NCBI RefSeq assembly: GCF_030272615.1
Contig: NC_081407.1
Span: 434,534,730 to 434,598,729, forward strand
Direction: 5' to 3'
Source: Cryptomeria japonica
Taxonomy: Eukaryota; Streptophyta; Pinopsida; Cupressales; Cupressaceae
Length of the DNA stretch: 64,000 nt
Shown here in pieces: positions 38,009-50,632 of the stretch (its first letter is position 1; the number at the start of each line of letters is the position of its first letter). The notes under the pieces are model-generated. The model ran no database searches and was not told the origin of the DNA. It saw nothing but the letters and a program-made list of their open reading frames with translations. The position numbers and the translations under genes were made by a program.

Positions 38009-41000
38009 TCAAGTATGACTATCCCCTGATGGAGATGGTCTAGCTCCAGATGCACCCGCCCCTGGATCCCTAGGAGGGTCCTGTCTCGGTGGCCTTGTAA
38101 CACCTCGGCTCTCAGACCGTGACCCGGTATCTCGAGATCGACTGGATCTTGACTGTGTAAAGCTCTATACTTGCCGGTCCCTGGGTACCATAGCCTCATA
38201 GTGCCTCCGATAGTACTCCGCCTCCTGAGCTCTCAATGCTAGCTCTCTCAGGGTGTCTCTCATCAGACCACCCGCCGCTGCTCTCTGCATGCTGGATATC
38301 AGCTCCTCCGCTCGCCCCCTCTTCTCTATCTCGGTGTCTCGCTCAGTGGTCAACTATGAAATCTGTCACTGATATGTCAAAATCTGCGCCTGCAGCTGTT
38401 GTACAGTCACCTGTAGGGTTCGGATCTGCGCATCCTCAATATGTGTAGGGACCTGAACCCATAGTGGTACCTGTGCAGGGGCAACTCCTCCTACTCGGCC
38501 TGTCCTCGGTGCTGGAGGTGGGAGCACATCTGTCCTCCTCCTCTGTGCTAGTTGCCTCACCTTATCAGCACCCCCCACTGCAGCTAGCACCTCTCCCACT
38601 CTCCCCTCTCCACCGACTCCAATAGTCAATCCACCTCTCCCCCTGTCTATCACCCCCTGTCTCACCACTCTCTCCACACCCCTATCTCCTCTACTAGCTC
38701 TACCTCCCCGCCTCCCTCTGGCTCCTCTCCCTTGTCCATCTCCTCCATCCTCTCCATCATCATCATCATCTCCCTCTCCCTCCTCATCGGAATCAAAAGC
38801 TGGCCTCATCTCCTCAGGATCCGATATCCTGGCCACCGCCCGTGCAGCAAACAATCTGGCAAACTCATCAGTCATGCCCGCATCCTGAATCTCTGGGGCA
38901 TAATCCCATATCTGCCCCACCAAACCGACAAACTCCTCCACCGCCACTGCACTATCAATGGTCGGTCCCCAATCCGCTACATCCTGTCGCCGTCGTGCAT
39001 ATAGGCACGCTTCTTGTGGAATACCCTATTGGCGCCCAAACTGTCTCAAAACTTGGGTCACCACAAACCTCACTATCACAAACGGGGTCCTCTCGATCAA
39101 GTATCTAGTCATAAAAACAAAGGGCATCTCCAGCCCGTCCTCCGCCCACACCTCGCATCCTGTATACGGTCACCAAGTGACCGTATCTATATCATCGAGC
39201 ACTCTCCTCCAATGCTCTAGTTTACCCTGCTTGCGCTGGACAACTAGACCGTTGTATCCATACGCATATGCGCATCCCATGGGCCTGTTCCTGTCTGCTA
39301 GTGGCCTCACCGCTGGAATGTGCTCCCAGCACCATACCTGTAATAGTGTCACGCCAGCTGACAAACTGTCGTAACCGAGGTATACCACCTCATGCAAGCC
39401 CCTGTACAGATGGGCCAACATAGCTGATCCCCATGAAAATCTTCGGCCCTGTGTGACCATCTCCTCCAACACTAGCCCCCATCCCACCGAGAATCCCTTT
39501 GACCTACGATCAGGACAAAGGAATCCACCAATAAACCCTGCTAGTACAGATGGCAGGGGTGCGTAATCCAGGTCTAGGAACTCCTGCCAAGGGATCTCAT
39601 AGCCACAGACTGTCTCATCGTGGAAGATACGGTGCAGTGCCTCTGTCCCACCCTCCTCTGACTGCTCATACGGTAGTAGTACACCTACTACCGGAATCCA
39701 CAGGATCCTGTAACAGTCCTCTGGTGTGACTGTCATCTCTCTGGTCGCAAAATGGAAGGTGTTTGTGTCGCTATGCCACCTCTCTGCCAATGTTGTCAGT
39801 AGCCTTCGGTTCACAGTGAACCAAGGCATATCCAAAAGGGAGGTCAACCCACATCTCTCAATGATGTCGAGATCAGCCTGAGAAACCGCCATATCAATGT
39901 CCACGGTCTTGGAAATCTCTCCCTCGACTGAACCACACCCAATTGCTCCTGTCAACAAGCAAAACAAATCCAATATCAGTTTCCACATCAAAACAAAGAT
40001 ATCAAAATCAAACTCACAGCAACAACATGAAACAATTTGTTCATCTACATCAAGTTCACAATCCTATCATTTCATATCAACTTGTAACACAACTCAAGTT
40101 ATCACAAACCATATCAAAACTTGTAACACAACTCAAGTCTCCACAATCCCATAAACTTGTAAAACAACTCAAGTTTCCCACCCATATCAGCTTGTAACAC
40201 AACTCAAGTTTCCAACCCATACCAGCTTGTAACACAAATCAGGCTTCATACATTGAACTTGAAACAAGGTACGCAAATAAATCATATTTTGATCAAAGCA
40301 CCACATTGATATCAATACATAACTTGAAATATCGCACATCAAAACAAGTTATATCAACACTCATATTGGACAAATGCATAAAATCATGACAGCACGACAC
40401 AACAAATTTACAAACCACATCATTTTGCAAAATTTTTCCAGATGTGCTAAAATAGACTCCCGCTGCGCTAAAACTCACCCACGCGCTAGGCTGTTTTTCC
40501 TACGCGCTAATCTATTTACCCTATGCGCTAGACTGACTCTACGTGCTAAATCTTCCCCCTATGCGCCACTTAACCTACCCAATGCGCTAAAACCTACCCA
40601 TGCGCTAATCTATCCCTCCCAGGCGCTACCTGTTTGACCTTATGCGCTAGGTTAGCCCTACGCGTTAAACCCCCTTACCCATGTGAACCCCTGTGACCCC
40701 TATGCGCTAGGTCTACCCTACGCGCTAACCTGCTGACCTAACGCGCTACCCGACTATCGCCATGTGCTATTCTATGTCTATGTGCTAACCTATATTTTCT
40801 ATGCGCTACCCTATTTTATTTCAGACGCACCCCTAAAAATAGACTTGATGCGCTACTTAAAAGTTCGTATGCGCTAATCTACGACTTTGACGCGCTAAAA
40901 CCGAGTTTTAAAAATCAACAAATGACTAAAAACGACCAAATCAAAAATCAAAAGAGGGTCAAAAATGTTGACTTACTGGTGGTCCATACGTTGCAGGTCT

Positions 41001-41051
41001 CCGGTACCTCCGAACGCGCTCGAAACAGTGTCTGGAATACGGAATAGGCAT
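38009..41051 (-). pseudogene. Antisense plant-mobile-domain (PMD/MAIN-like) gene inside the Ty3 element
   Basis: Minus-strand gene with a TATA box, a possible first exon (ATG 41051, 25 codons to 40977), a GTAAGT donor at 40976, a pyrimidine-rich acceptor ending CAG at 39949, and a long second exon (39948 to TGA 38011-38009). Exon 2 has the PMD signature: MPWFTVNRRLLTTLAERWHSD, FHFATREMTVTPEDCYRIL, then LGYDSLSAG and a W-rich end. After it come an acidic and Gly/Arg-rich linker, a coiled-coil-like Glu/Arg/Ala region and an RS-rich tail. In-frame stops lie at 39172, 39028, 38368, 38356 and 38167. Exon 1 does not join in phase: exon 2 needs one carried base and exon 1 offers none. So the start may be the exon 2 ATG at 39892, or this copy is broken. 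PMD proteins act in plant gene regulation and silencing; here the role is unknown. Confidence 0.85.
40430..40900 (-). repeat. Intronic motif array 3 (TAGCGCRT, on the minus strand)
   Basis: About 15 exact GCGCTA cores on the plus strand (TAGCGC on the minus strand), plus TGTGCTA and CGTGCTA variants, spaced about 17-30 bases. The array lies inside the inferred intron of the antisense PMD gene (40976-39949). It is opposite in genomic orientation to arrays 1 and 2. Confidence 0.85.
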
Positions 41052-41124
41052 TTTCTCTTCAGACCAAATTCTCTTTCTCCAAATTCAACAAAGCACAAAT
41101 GAATCAAATCAAAGCTATTTTCCC

Positions 41125-41136
41125 CCTTTTATAGGA
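41125..41136 (-). promoter_or_regulatory. Antisense core promoter (TATA)
   Basis: On the minus strand CCTATAAAAGGG lies about 75 bases before the candidate ATG at 41051. That spacing leaves room for a start site near 41,098 and a short leader. It is the best TATA box on this strand in the element and matches the antisense gene in orientation. Confidence 0.6.
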
Positions 41137-41493
41137 GGAAAATGAAATTAGGGTTAGCCCAATAGACATGTACTATGGTTGCGGTCTCCCCTAAACCCTA
41201 CACGTTGTACATTATCGGGAGATGAATCAATTTACCCACCTTTCACATAGACGAAATCCTACACATCCAAGCAACTCATCAAATCAAATAAAAAAATTTC
41301 AAAAAATAAAATAAAATTGATTCATCTCCCGAGGGGGCATCACCATCAAAATATCGAATCTGGGGCATCACGCATCAAATCAAATCTGGGGCACGACTTG
41401 CAAATCAAAAGAGCGACACAAAAATTGCATTTGATCATAAATCATGATAACGCATCATTTTCTTTGAAATAACATGTGCACACACGTTACTTC

Positions 41494-41507
41494 AAAGAGG
41501 GGCAAAA
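41494..41507 (+). other. Polypurine tract of the Ty3 element
   Basis: AAAGAGGGGCAAAA directly precedes the 3' LTR. The related element 2 has nearly the same tract on the minus strand at 52,938-52,953. Confidence 0.8.
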
Positions 41508-42992
41508 TGTAGACGTATAAAAATGACCATATTCCTAAATGAATATTTTATGTTCATTTCTCTATTTAATTAAATCCAATTTAATTAAATTATCCACATT
41601 CCTCTATTTAATTAAGTAAATTACTCAATTAAATTCACTATACCCATTTAATGAATAAATCATTTTATTCAATTAAATCCCCTTATCCACTTTTAATTAA
41701 ATTCAAATTTAATTAAATACTTATCCTAAATTGAATAAATCTAATTTATTTAATTTCCCCAAATTACAACCAAATTGAATAAATCATTTAATTCAATTAA
41801 ATCCTATTATCCCTCCATCCACTTGCAAAATCCTACATCTCCCACTTGCCTTCCTAAACCCCTTTCTAATTTCTTCTAGACTCTTCTAATTGTTTCTAAT
41901 TAGCCTAACCCATCTTCTAAACTTTGTCACATCCCTAAGCAAGTGGAGGTCACTTCTCAAATCCTCAAAGTCTTTGATAACCATTAAAGGCTTCAAGCAT
42001 TCAACCACTTAATTCCTCAAAGTCTTTGATAACCATTAAAGGCTTCAAGCCTTCAACCACTTAATTCCCCAAAGTCTTCATAACCATTAATGGTTAACTC
42101 AAACCCTCTTACATGGTTAAATTATTTATTTTAACTCAACCTTTATCCAACCCAAGGGTCTCATCAGGCCTTTAATGCTTTGACCATGATTATCTCTTAA
42201 TCATTTGCACAAGGGTTTATCCTTGGATTAACTCTTAATCCAATGGGTAATCTTAATTTAGACTTGACCCTTACCTTCTAGATAACCCTAAGGTCTTTTC
42301 AGGCATTTAATGCCTCCAACCCCTTCTCTCAACCCAACCCTATGTTGACATTTGTCACCATTTCATTGGTGCCAATTACAAACATGGATCCCCAACTTTC
42401 AAACTCAACCCTTGATCAACTCTTTCAATCCTGACCATCCATTGCCCTGTTTTTGCTATAAATAGAGCTCTCATTCCTCCATTTTGAATATCCTCCAAAT
42501 TTGTAGTATCATACTTATTCTCAAATACATTCAAGCTTTCATATCATTTTTATGCTCATCATTTTAGCCTCTTTCAAATCAGGAATTAGTCTAAATATGC
42601 ATGTTTAGAATACTTTCTTTATCATTTAGCTCAATCATAGACTAAATATAGTATGCTAGGATATTTTGTTTACTAGCTTTGTCATCTTATAGTTAGTTTA
42701 TTGCATTTCTAGAATCATGTATAGCTTAGGATGCATTTCATTCTAAAATCTATCAAAGCATCCCTTGTTCTTACATTTGCCAGCCCTAAACCATTTTGCT
42801 CAGTGATCTAAGAGCAAAAACATTGGTTTGAGGGACATTGTAGGATAGAGAACAATGGGACCCACCTTGGGAAGCTGAGTTATGCTTCATGACTCCATAG
42901 CTTGCATCAAGAAGTCTTGTGTGTGTGTGTGGACAAATCTTTTAGAATATTTTCACATATTGAGTTCTATCAACCCGCTTTTCCCGCATACA
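41508..42992 (+). repeat. 3' LTR of the Ty3 element
   Basis: 1485 bp, exactly 52 bases longer than the 5' LTR because a block ending in CAACCACTTAATTCC is tandemly duplicated near 41,960-42,065. Otherwise the two LTRs match closely. Confidence 0.95.
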
Positions 42993-42997
42993 CCAGT

Positions 42998-43098
42998 AAC
43001 TGTGCAATAGTTACTTGCTTGCCGGTGAATGCTGCTGGATCTCCAAAGTGCTAGTGTTTTAGTAGGTGTTGACATCAATGAAAAAACCATACCAAAAG
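42998..43098 (+). repeat. LTR D, right part
   Basis: Sequence following the CCAGT duplication continues LTR D from 24,833 (shared CCGGTGAA style), to about GACATCAATGAAAAAACCA. The true end is uncertain. Confidence 0.35.
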
Positions 43099-43099
43099 T

Positions 43100-43546
43100 G
43101 GCAATGCAAGGAGTAACAAGTGTCCTCTAAGAGGGCAAGTGTCATTTCAAGGCATGAGAAGTGTAACCATAGACACATGTCTATTTGGGAGATAACCACC
43201 CAAAATTACTCTTTTCCTAATTTATTAAAATAGGGAATGTGCACATGACTTGGATAAGGTTGGTTGAAGGGATAGGGTTGGTTAGAAACTTGGGTTAGCT
43301 GGTGGGTTAGGCTAGATGCCAGGGTAGAGTTAGGAGACATGTGACCAAAATGAAGTATTTGAATTATTTAAATTCAAATAAAAGCAAGAAAAAAGGTGAC
43401 ATTAACCAAAGAAAATAATTATTTATTTTATTTGGTAGAAGAAGGATAGGGTAATTAATTAATAAAAATATTAATCAATTAATTGGCCATTACTTAATTA
43501 AAATTAATTTATCCAGAAGGGATGCCATAAAAAATTAAATAATATT
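43100..43546 (-). repeat. LTR of Ty3 element 2, part left of the LINE
   Basis: AT-rich sequence with ATTAATTAAT and ATTTAAATT clusters, like the start of the other Ty3 LTR. It joins 52,863-52,937 across the LINE target duplication. The left limit is unclear; the LTR may resume left of LTR D and end near 23,708 (minus-strand GCATACA). Confidence 0.45.
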
Positions 43547-43568
43547 ACTTGACAAAAAAAAATTTTAA

Positions 43569-45732
43569 ATGGCTCGCAAGATGCGAAATCCTATAGTAAA
43601 GCAACATGGAGTGCAGATACCCCTCTCAAGCTCGCCTGCTCGATCGAAGTATGGGCTTTCTAAGAACAGGTTTGAGATTTTGGGTCATCATCCTCCCTCT
43701 GCCATAGGTCCAAACACTGCTAATTTTGTGTTCCCCTGATCTATTTTGGTTAACCCTGGGATGAAACGATGGCCTCAGAATCAGCATCCAGAAAAATTTG
43801 AACAATGGACATACTTCTAAGGAATGGCAAGATGTTTTAAGCAAGAAATATCGTACGGCATTGTGGGCTCGAACCAAGGGGGACCATGGCAATATCTTTG
43901 GTTATTTCATCTGCAAGAATCTTGGAGATAGGGTTTAGATCACCCTAATATCCTCATTCACAATGAGATTTGCTTCAGGCGCCAATTTGATCCCCCTAGG
44001 GGAGAGACAAAACCCTACCATTGGTGCCTCCTCTTCCCATTCACGTCTGCCTCATACTCGATCAAAGGATGGAATTATTATTGAGCGAGGTCTCTCCAAC
44101 CCCATGGTAATCCTAGGGGAAATTCTCAATTTAGATCAAGCAATAACTTCAGGAATCATGTGCCCCAATATATATTTCCTAACCCATCAAAGCAATTTAC
44201 AAAAATGTCCATGCCCGTAGCATGACAACGGCCAAACAGATCTGGAGCAGCAAACCCTAGACCGAAAAACTACTTTTTGCAAGTCTCTGAAGAAAAATTT
44301 GTCAATGGTTTGAGGGATCACTATAGAAAGTACGGTCTATTTGCCAAATGGTGCAGGAAAGGACAATCTATTGAGTCCATTTCTCGTTGGCTAGAAAAAA
44401 CATATGCGGGCTAGGTAAGTATTACTATCCTCCCTATTGACTTACTTTATGTTGATTGTAGAAGTGAATTATTAAAACTTGAATTGTTAACTGGTGAATA
44501 TGTATTTTATCAAAACTTTAATTTTAATTTCATAGATTGGCAACCTAATTTCTGCCCTTGCATAAGTTTTAGAAAATGTTGAAGTGGGTTAGATTTAAAT
44601 ACCTCCCGGTAGAACTCATGCATGCCTAACTTTTTTTTTAAATCAGTGACTGCCTTGGAGGTTTTGTGGGCCTAGAAGGGGATTGGTCTCGATCCTCAGA
44701 TCTTAAAATGCTTATCAATTTGGATTCCAACACATCCCAAATTAAACCAATCGTCTTTATAACAACCAACTGCAAATACCATCTAGAACCTGAACTTTAT
44801 GACAGCCCGGTGTCAGATCACATTGCCTTCAAATTATCTCCAACCTCTCTCTTAAGGAAGGAAAATAATACCCCTAATTCCCCTATCAATAAGCACTTAA
44901 ACATATCAAATCCAACCAATGTGTCGAGTGGCTCTGGGGCCGTTGGGGATCTATCTAAGCTCACTAAGAATGTCACCATCCCGAAACCCCCCTGAGACTG
45001 AAGAGGGATAAATTGTGTTGGATAAACAACATTCCTTAACCTCTCCCCTTAATTACCCACCAAAATTTAAGATGATATCAAATAACAATACGTCTGTAAC
45101 TTCAGATTGCAAGATTTATAGGTCGGTGACTGTGTTGCCAGGTTTGGTGAACCTTACTCATGATAATATGCTTTCACCTTCATCTCAGACAGTATTGGAG
45201 GATGAAAATATCCATAGGCTGTGGGGTAACAAGGGTGAGAATTTGAATGGTTTCAGTGTATGGAAAGAGATTATGGGGAAGGTTGGAGGGACTCATGAGC
45301 CCCCCCCCTTTGAATTCCATAGAGGGTGTTGGGAAGAACAGTAAAACTGGACTGGAAGCTAATGCAGAACAGTCGACAAATGACCATGTTGAGATGCAGG
45401 ATGGCAAAGACAAGATGCCTCCATTAGTGAGGGGAAATAAAAGTGAGGATAAGAAGGAGGCATTACTTAACCAATCTTGCAATGAAGTCATAGGTGATCT
45501 CATGGATAGGCTTATAGAGGAAATTATTGATAAAGATGACTTGATCCTACAGAAACAAGCCCTAATTATGGGGATCATGGAATTAGAGGATGAGGGAGAG
45601 GATCTGAGAAAGGATGTTGAGTTGATGGATGGGTTGAGCAACAAAAATGAGGAGGTTGGGGATTTTAGGGAGGAAATCCTTTGGATTGATCAGAACGAAT
45701 GTGGTAAGGAAACCCCAAACTATGCTAAGTAG
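43569..45732 (+). pseudogene. LINE ORF1 (gag-like), broken
   Basis: Starts ATGGCTCGC 22 bases after the target duplication. The first ~60 residues are basic and proline-rich. The section near 44,290-44,560 reads as a DUF4283-like RNA-binding fold (NGLRDHYRKYGLFAKW, DLLYVDCRSELLKL, DWQPNFCP). The C-terminal third (45,247-45,732) is Glu/Asp/Lys-rich and probably helical. Stops and shifts divide it into several frames. A zinc knuckle was not clearly seen. Confidence 0.65.
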
Positions 45733-45854
45733 ATTAGAAGAAGGGGCAATAAATCTCTATTAGAATTGAGAAATATGGAAGGGTATGTAGAAGGCCAGGT
45801 CAAATTAACCTCTATGTTTGGTGCAAGGAAGGGGAAGTACCTTCCCAAGGAGCC

Positions 45855-48800
45855 ATGAAACTCCTTTCATGGAATGTTAGGGGCCTCTAACAAGCAGCGG
45901 ATCATAAAACAATGCATCACAACATCTAACTCTAAGATAATCATGATTCGGGAAACTGAACTTAATTCAAATGATATTGAGATCTTCAAGAAAAAATTAG
46001 GCATCAGGGAGATGGTTGGACACCCAACCAATGGAGCCTCGAGGGGTCTGGCTGTAATTTGGGATCCTAGAGTGGTTTCCTTTGAAGTAGTGAGTAGTCA
46101 AGCACATTGGTTGAGTGGCTAGGTAAAAGGTATCAAAAACAACCTCTGTTTCCTTCTTATAAATGTATATGGCCCAATACAAAATAAGGATAAAAGAAGG
46201 ATCTGGAGTGAACTTGAGCTATATCTGAAAACAATTCCTAACCATATTTGTATCATTGGGGGAGACTTTAATGCCATCTTCAACCCAAAAGAGAAATGGG
46301 GAGGGAGTAGAACAATTTCATAATCAAAGAAATATTTTTTTGAATGGGTCCACAGAACCAACCTCATGGAGATTAAGATGGCGGGGGACTCATACACATG
46401 GAACAATAGGGGGATAGGTTTCAGATACATAGCAAAAAATCTAAATAGATTTTTTCTCAAGGGGAGTTTGACTGACATCCCTAATTCCCTATCTGTAAAA
46501 GTCCTTCCTATCTCAAGCTCTGACCATTATCTCATACAGTTATATATTACAGAGGAATCCAGACCCAAAAGGTTCCCTTTTAAATTTGAACTGATGTGAC
46601 TGAAAGAGGACAAGGTGATGGGACTGATTGAGCAATGGTGGAAAGAGACGAAAGTATTGGGATCCAAGCTTTTTGGAGTTGTTAGCAAGTTGAAAGTGGT
46701 TAAGAGCAATCTGCTAAGGTGGAATAAAACTCACTTTGGTAACATTTTTGAGACTAAGGCTAAACTTGAAGAAGAAATGAGTGTGCTTAATAAGATAGTT
46801 ATGGAAAAAGGGATGGATAAGGCTCTTTTCTTGGAAGAAAAATGGTTATTAGCAAATTATGAGAACATCTTGGCTAAGGAAGAAGTTTTCTGGCACCAAA
46901 AGTCTAGAGAGTTGTGGTTAAGCGATGGAGATAGGAATACTAAGTTTCTCCACAATAGTACCAGACAAAGGAGGATAGTTATCAAGATAACTAAAATCAG
47001 AATGAGTGGAGGACAAATCACGGAAGATCCTAACCTAATTGCATCTGAGGCAGTAAAGTATTATGAGAATATCCTAAATAATTGGGAGGGTTCTAACTTA
47101 GGTTCTCGAGCTGAAATCCTAGCTAACATCCCTAAAATTGTCATACAAGAGAAGAATAAGAATCTAGGGGCCAGATTCTCTAAAGAGCAGGTGGAAACAA
47201 AATTAATGTAGATGAACCCTAACAAGGCACTAGGGCCTGATGTCTTTCCAACTGCCTTTTTTCAAAAATGTCAGCATTTTATTGGGGATGATGTAACAGC
47301 GACATTGAAGGGGGTAAGGAATTTAGGTAATATGCTCAAAGAAATAAATAACACTTTTATCACCCTTATTCCTAAGAAGGATAAGGTAGACAACTTTGGA
47401 GATTTCAGACCAATAGCTTTATGTAATACTATCTATAAACTAATCACCAAAACTATTGCGAACAAACTACAGAAACTGCTCCCCCTCCTTATTAGTGAAG
47501 ATCAAACAAGTTTTGTCTCGAGTAGATCTATTTATAATGGTGTCATCATTTCCTAGGAGGCCATCCACTCTATCCAACAAAACAAGGAGTCAAGCATGCT
47601 TATTAAGTTAGATATTAAAAAAGTTTATGACAAGGTGGATTGGCACTTCCTTTGTAAATGCTTGGAAGCCTTTGGCTTCGCTAGGTCTTGGATTAACCTT
47701 ATCTATGAATGCATCTCCTCTCCTAGAATCTCCATCCTGGTGAATGGAACCCCAAAAGGTTTATTTGTCATTTCTAGAGGTTTGAGGCAGGGGGACCCTA
47801 TATCCCCATTTATTTTTATCACCATGGCAAAATCTCTAGGTAGATCCATCTCCAGGGCTAGGGAAAGGGAGACCCTTAAAGGAGTTTGAATAACTAATGA
47901 CTTGGATCCCATCACTCGTCATCAATTTGTTGATGATACTATTTTGTATGTACTAGGCAATAGACATGAGGCATGATCATTCAAATTAATAGTTGACTCT
48001 TACATTAAAGCCTCAAGACAGGAAATTAACACAGAAAAATTTGAAATCTTCTTTTTCAATACTAATAGGAATGAGGAACATACAATTTGTAATATTTTGA
48101 AATTCAAAGTAGGGGAACTTCCATGCAAATACTTAGGATTATCCTTAGCTAAGGGTTGCAGATCTTCAAAACTTTGGGATCATATAGTTAACAAAATAAA
48201 AAACAAAACAAAATCTTGGAAAGGAAAATGGCTCTCCTCGGTTGGTAGGGCTACCATGATTAAATCAATCCTCTCAGCTATGCCAATTTACCAACTCTCT
48301 TGTATTTATCTCCTGGTAGTTAAAAAGGAGGAGCTAAATAAACTCCTTAGAAATTTCTTCTGGCAAGGATCAGGGGATAAAAAGAAATTGGCACTATTGG
48401 CTTGTGATAAATTATGCAGGCCTAAGGAGGATGGTGGGTCTGGAGTCAAGAATATTAGAGAATAGAGTTAGGATTTAGGAGCAAAATTAATATGGCGAAT
48501 GCACAAATTCCCCCACCTTAAATAGGCCAGAATCCTTTGCCATAAATACTTGAATAGAAATCACTCTATGAAAATATTCAGAATTGCTAACCCCCAAGAG
48601 GTTCTCACATTTGGAACTTCATGTTAGATTGTAGAAGCATTATTACAAAAAACTGACATGGAATCTGGGAAATGGTGACCATGCCTTGTTTTGGTCAGAC
48701 TCTTGGGGTGAATATTCGATAATCAACAAGATGGCCAACCTCAAGCACTCCCAAACCCTCTTGGAAGAAAGGTGGGGGAAATATATCAAAAATTATATTG

Positions 48801-49050
48801 AAGAAGTGGACAGTGGCATAGCTAAAAGTTGGAGGTGGAAATCCTTTGATAACATTGATATCTTGATCAGTGAAAAGGAGGAGTTGATCAGAATCCTAGG
48901 GTCAATATTTATCACTTTTTAGCCTGGCCAAGATAAATTGGTGTGGGGTGGCTCTAAAATGGGGATCTATAACACTAAGGAGGGGTATAAACTTCTTATG
49001 GGAAAACAACTGAGTCCAAAATGTGATATTCCATTGAAACTGTGCTGGGA
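45855..49050 (+). pseudogene. LINE ORF2: endonuclease and reverse transcriptase, broken
   Basis: Begins MKLLSWNVRGL, the usual start of the AP-endonuclease domain; a small deletion shifts the frame soon after. Endonuclease motifs include GGDFNAI (about 46,257) and SSSDHYLI (about 46,515). The RT follows: FRPIALCN, KLDIKKVYDKVDW (about 47,600), GLRQGDPISPFIF (about 47,780) and FVDD (47,926). From 45,874 to 48,465 the frame is mostly kept with single stops (for example 47,209, 47,554, 47,887); it shifts again near 48,500-48,680. Endonuclease would nick target DNA and RT would copy the RNA in place. Confidence 0.88.
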
Positions 49051-50038
49051 TAAAAAACTGCCTCCCTAAGGCTAGATTGTTCTCTTGGCTAGCACTGCAA
49101 AATAGGATCCTTAGTGCTGACATGTTCAGAAAGATGGGATATGAGGGTCCAAGCAGGTGCCCTCTTTGAGAAAAGGATGAGGAAATGCGGACCACTTACT
49201 ATTATCCTGTGATTTCTCACTTCAGTGCTGGAACTGGCTACATAATAAACTTGGATGGAGTTCAGCAATTCCAAGTTATATTTTGAGCATGTTCCAAGCT
49301 TAACCTATAAGAAACTTGAATTGCTTGTATGGAGGTCTTTCGATCATTGCTCCTTCTATTGTTATTTGGGAATTGTGGAAAGAAAGGAATAGGCGAATCT
49401 TTAAAGAAAAAACATTGGGATGGGAACAACTAACTAATAAGATGGAAGCTATCATTATTGAAATTATGAACAACAGAGTCATGAAGCGACAACATGGGGA
49501 GGCTAATATGTCCTTCTAGGATGAAAATATGAGGGGTTGTTGGATTGGCTTGAAGATCCCTCCTTGAATTGGGCCAGGGGCTAAGAAAGGTAAATGCAAT
49601 CAGGAGACTTGTGCTTGGTAGCTACCCATGAGTGGATGGTCCAAGCTTAACTTTGATGTGGATTCTAGAGGTAACCCAGGTCAGGCAGGCATTGGGCATT
49701 GTCTTCATAACTCTGAAGGGATCGATGTGGCTCGGAGGGCAAAACCAATAGGCATTGAAAGCAACAATAGGTCAGAACTTATGGCTCTGGTGGAAGGACT
49801 AGAAATGTGTAAAGAGTTGGGAGTGGAGAAACTGGTTGTTGAGGGGGACTCGGCCATTGTGATCAATGCTCTGAGAAAAGGATTCATACCAAATTATAGG
49901 TTGGATGTGTTACTTAGTAGAGCTTTATACTTGGGTCAGTCCTTCAAGAAGATTATATTCAATCACATCTTCAGGGAGGCCAACTCTAGAGTCGATGAAT
50001 TAGCAAACATGGGAGAAAATGGTCTCACCATAGAATAA
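49051..50038 (+). pseudogene. LINE ORF2 C-terminus: zf-RVT and RNase H
   Basis: A zinc-binding RT-associated segment (LFSWLALQNRILSADMF, then CPL) lies at about 49,050-49,200 and is broken. An RNase H domain at 49,628-50,038 is intact as an open frame: FDVDSRGNPGQAGIG, NNRSELMALVEGLE, VVEGDSAIVINAL and HIFREANSRVDELANMG carry the usual acidic positions. The same RNase H type is seen in the minus-strand LINE remnant at 22.1-22.6 kb. Confidence 0.85.
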
Positions 50039-50262
50039 CAAGGGTCTCATGGATTTTAGCCTCATAGTACGAATATGCAATTCACTCTCCCATGCTCCTT
50101 GATCTACAAGGGGTTAACGGGTAGGCATACCTCTTAATCATACTTGTGATCAGTAGGGTGGCCAATGATTTAAACTCTCCCCCCTTCATTACTATTGTCT
50201 TAAGTTCCAGTTTTTGAGTTTCAGATATAGAGGCACATGTAGATTTTCATATTTGTTGATAT

Positions 50263-50265
<3 letters not shown>

Positions 50266-50300
<35 letters not shown>
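50266..50300. repeat. (CA)n then (TA)n microsatellite
   Basis: A run of about 17 CA units followed by a short TA run inside the LINE 3' region. Confidence 0.9.
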
Positions 50301-50311
<11 letters not shown>

Positions 50312-50467
50312 GAAGTGTATATATATATACATGAATAGGTATATGTATATTTTATATATATACTATATTCATTTATTACTTCCTATCCATCTATCTATAT
50401 ACACTTATAGATTAATCTATTGGTTTATATGTATTTATACTTTATACCTATAATTATTATGTATACT

Positions 50468-50632
<165 letters not shown>

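Larger units (their letters stand above)
24834..42992 (+). mobile_element. Complete Tat-like Ty3/gypsy retrotransposon with antisense PMD gene
   Basis: An 18.2 kb element with TG...CA LTRs is flanked by the 5-bp duplication CCAGT (24829-24833 and 42993-42997). Order: 5' LTR, PBS, 2.5 kb leader with motif arrays, one gag-pol frame (28,825-36,678), a 1.3 kb non-coding stretch, an antisense gene (41,051-38,009), PPT, 3' LTR. The second (aRNH-type) RNase H before integrase and the large size are hallmarks of the Tat/Ogre lineage. LTRs differ by roughly 20 hand-counted substitutions plus one 52-bp duplication, so insertion was fairly recent. Seven in-frame stops and a lost integrase glutamate make this copy non-autonomous. 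Confidence 0.93.

Noticed and set aside
39014-39374. Plus-strand frames of 68-138 codons opposite the PMD gene
   Set aside because: They mirror the antisense PMD coding sequence, which has domain motifs on the minus strand.
45180-45644. 154-codon minus-strand frame
   Set aside because: It lies opposite LINE ORF1 and reads as a low-complexity Ser/Leu shadow of its acidic helical region.
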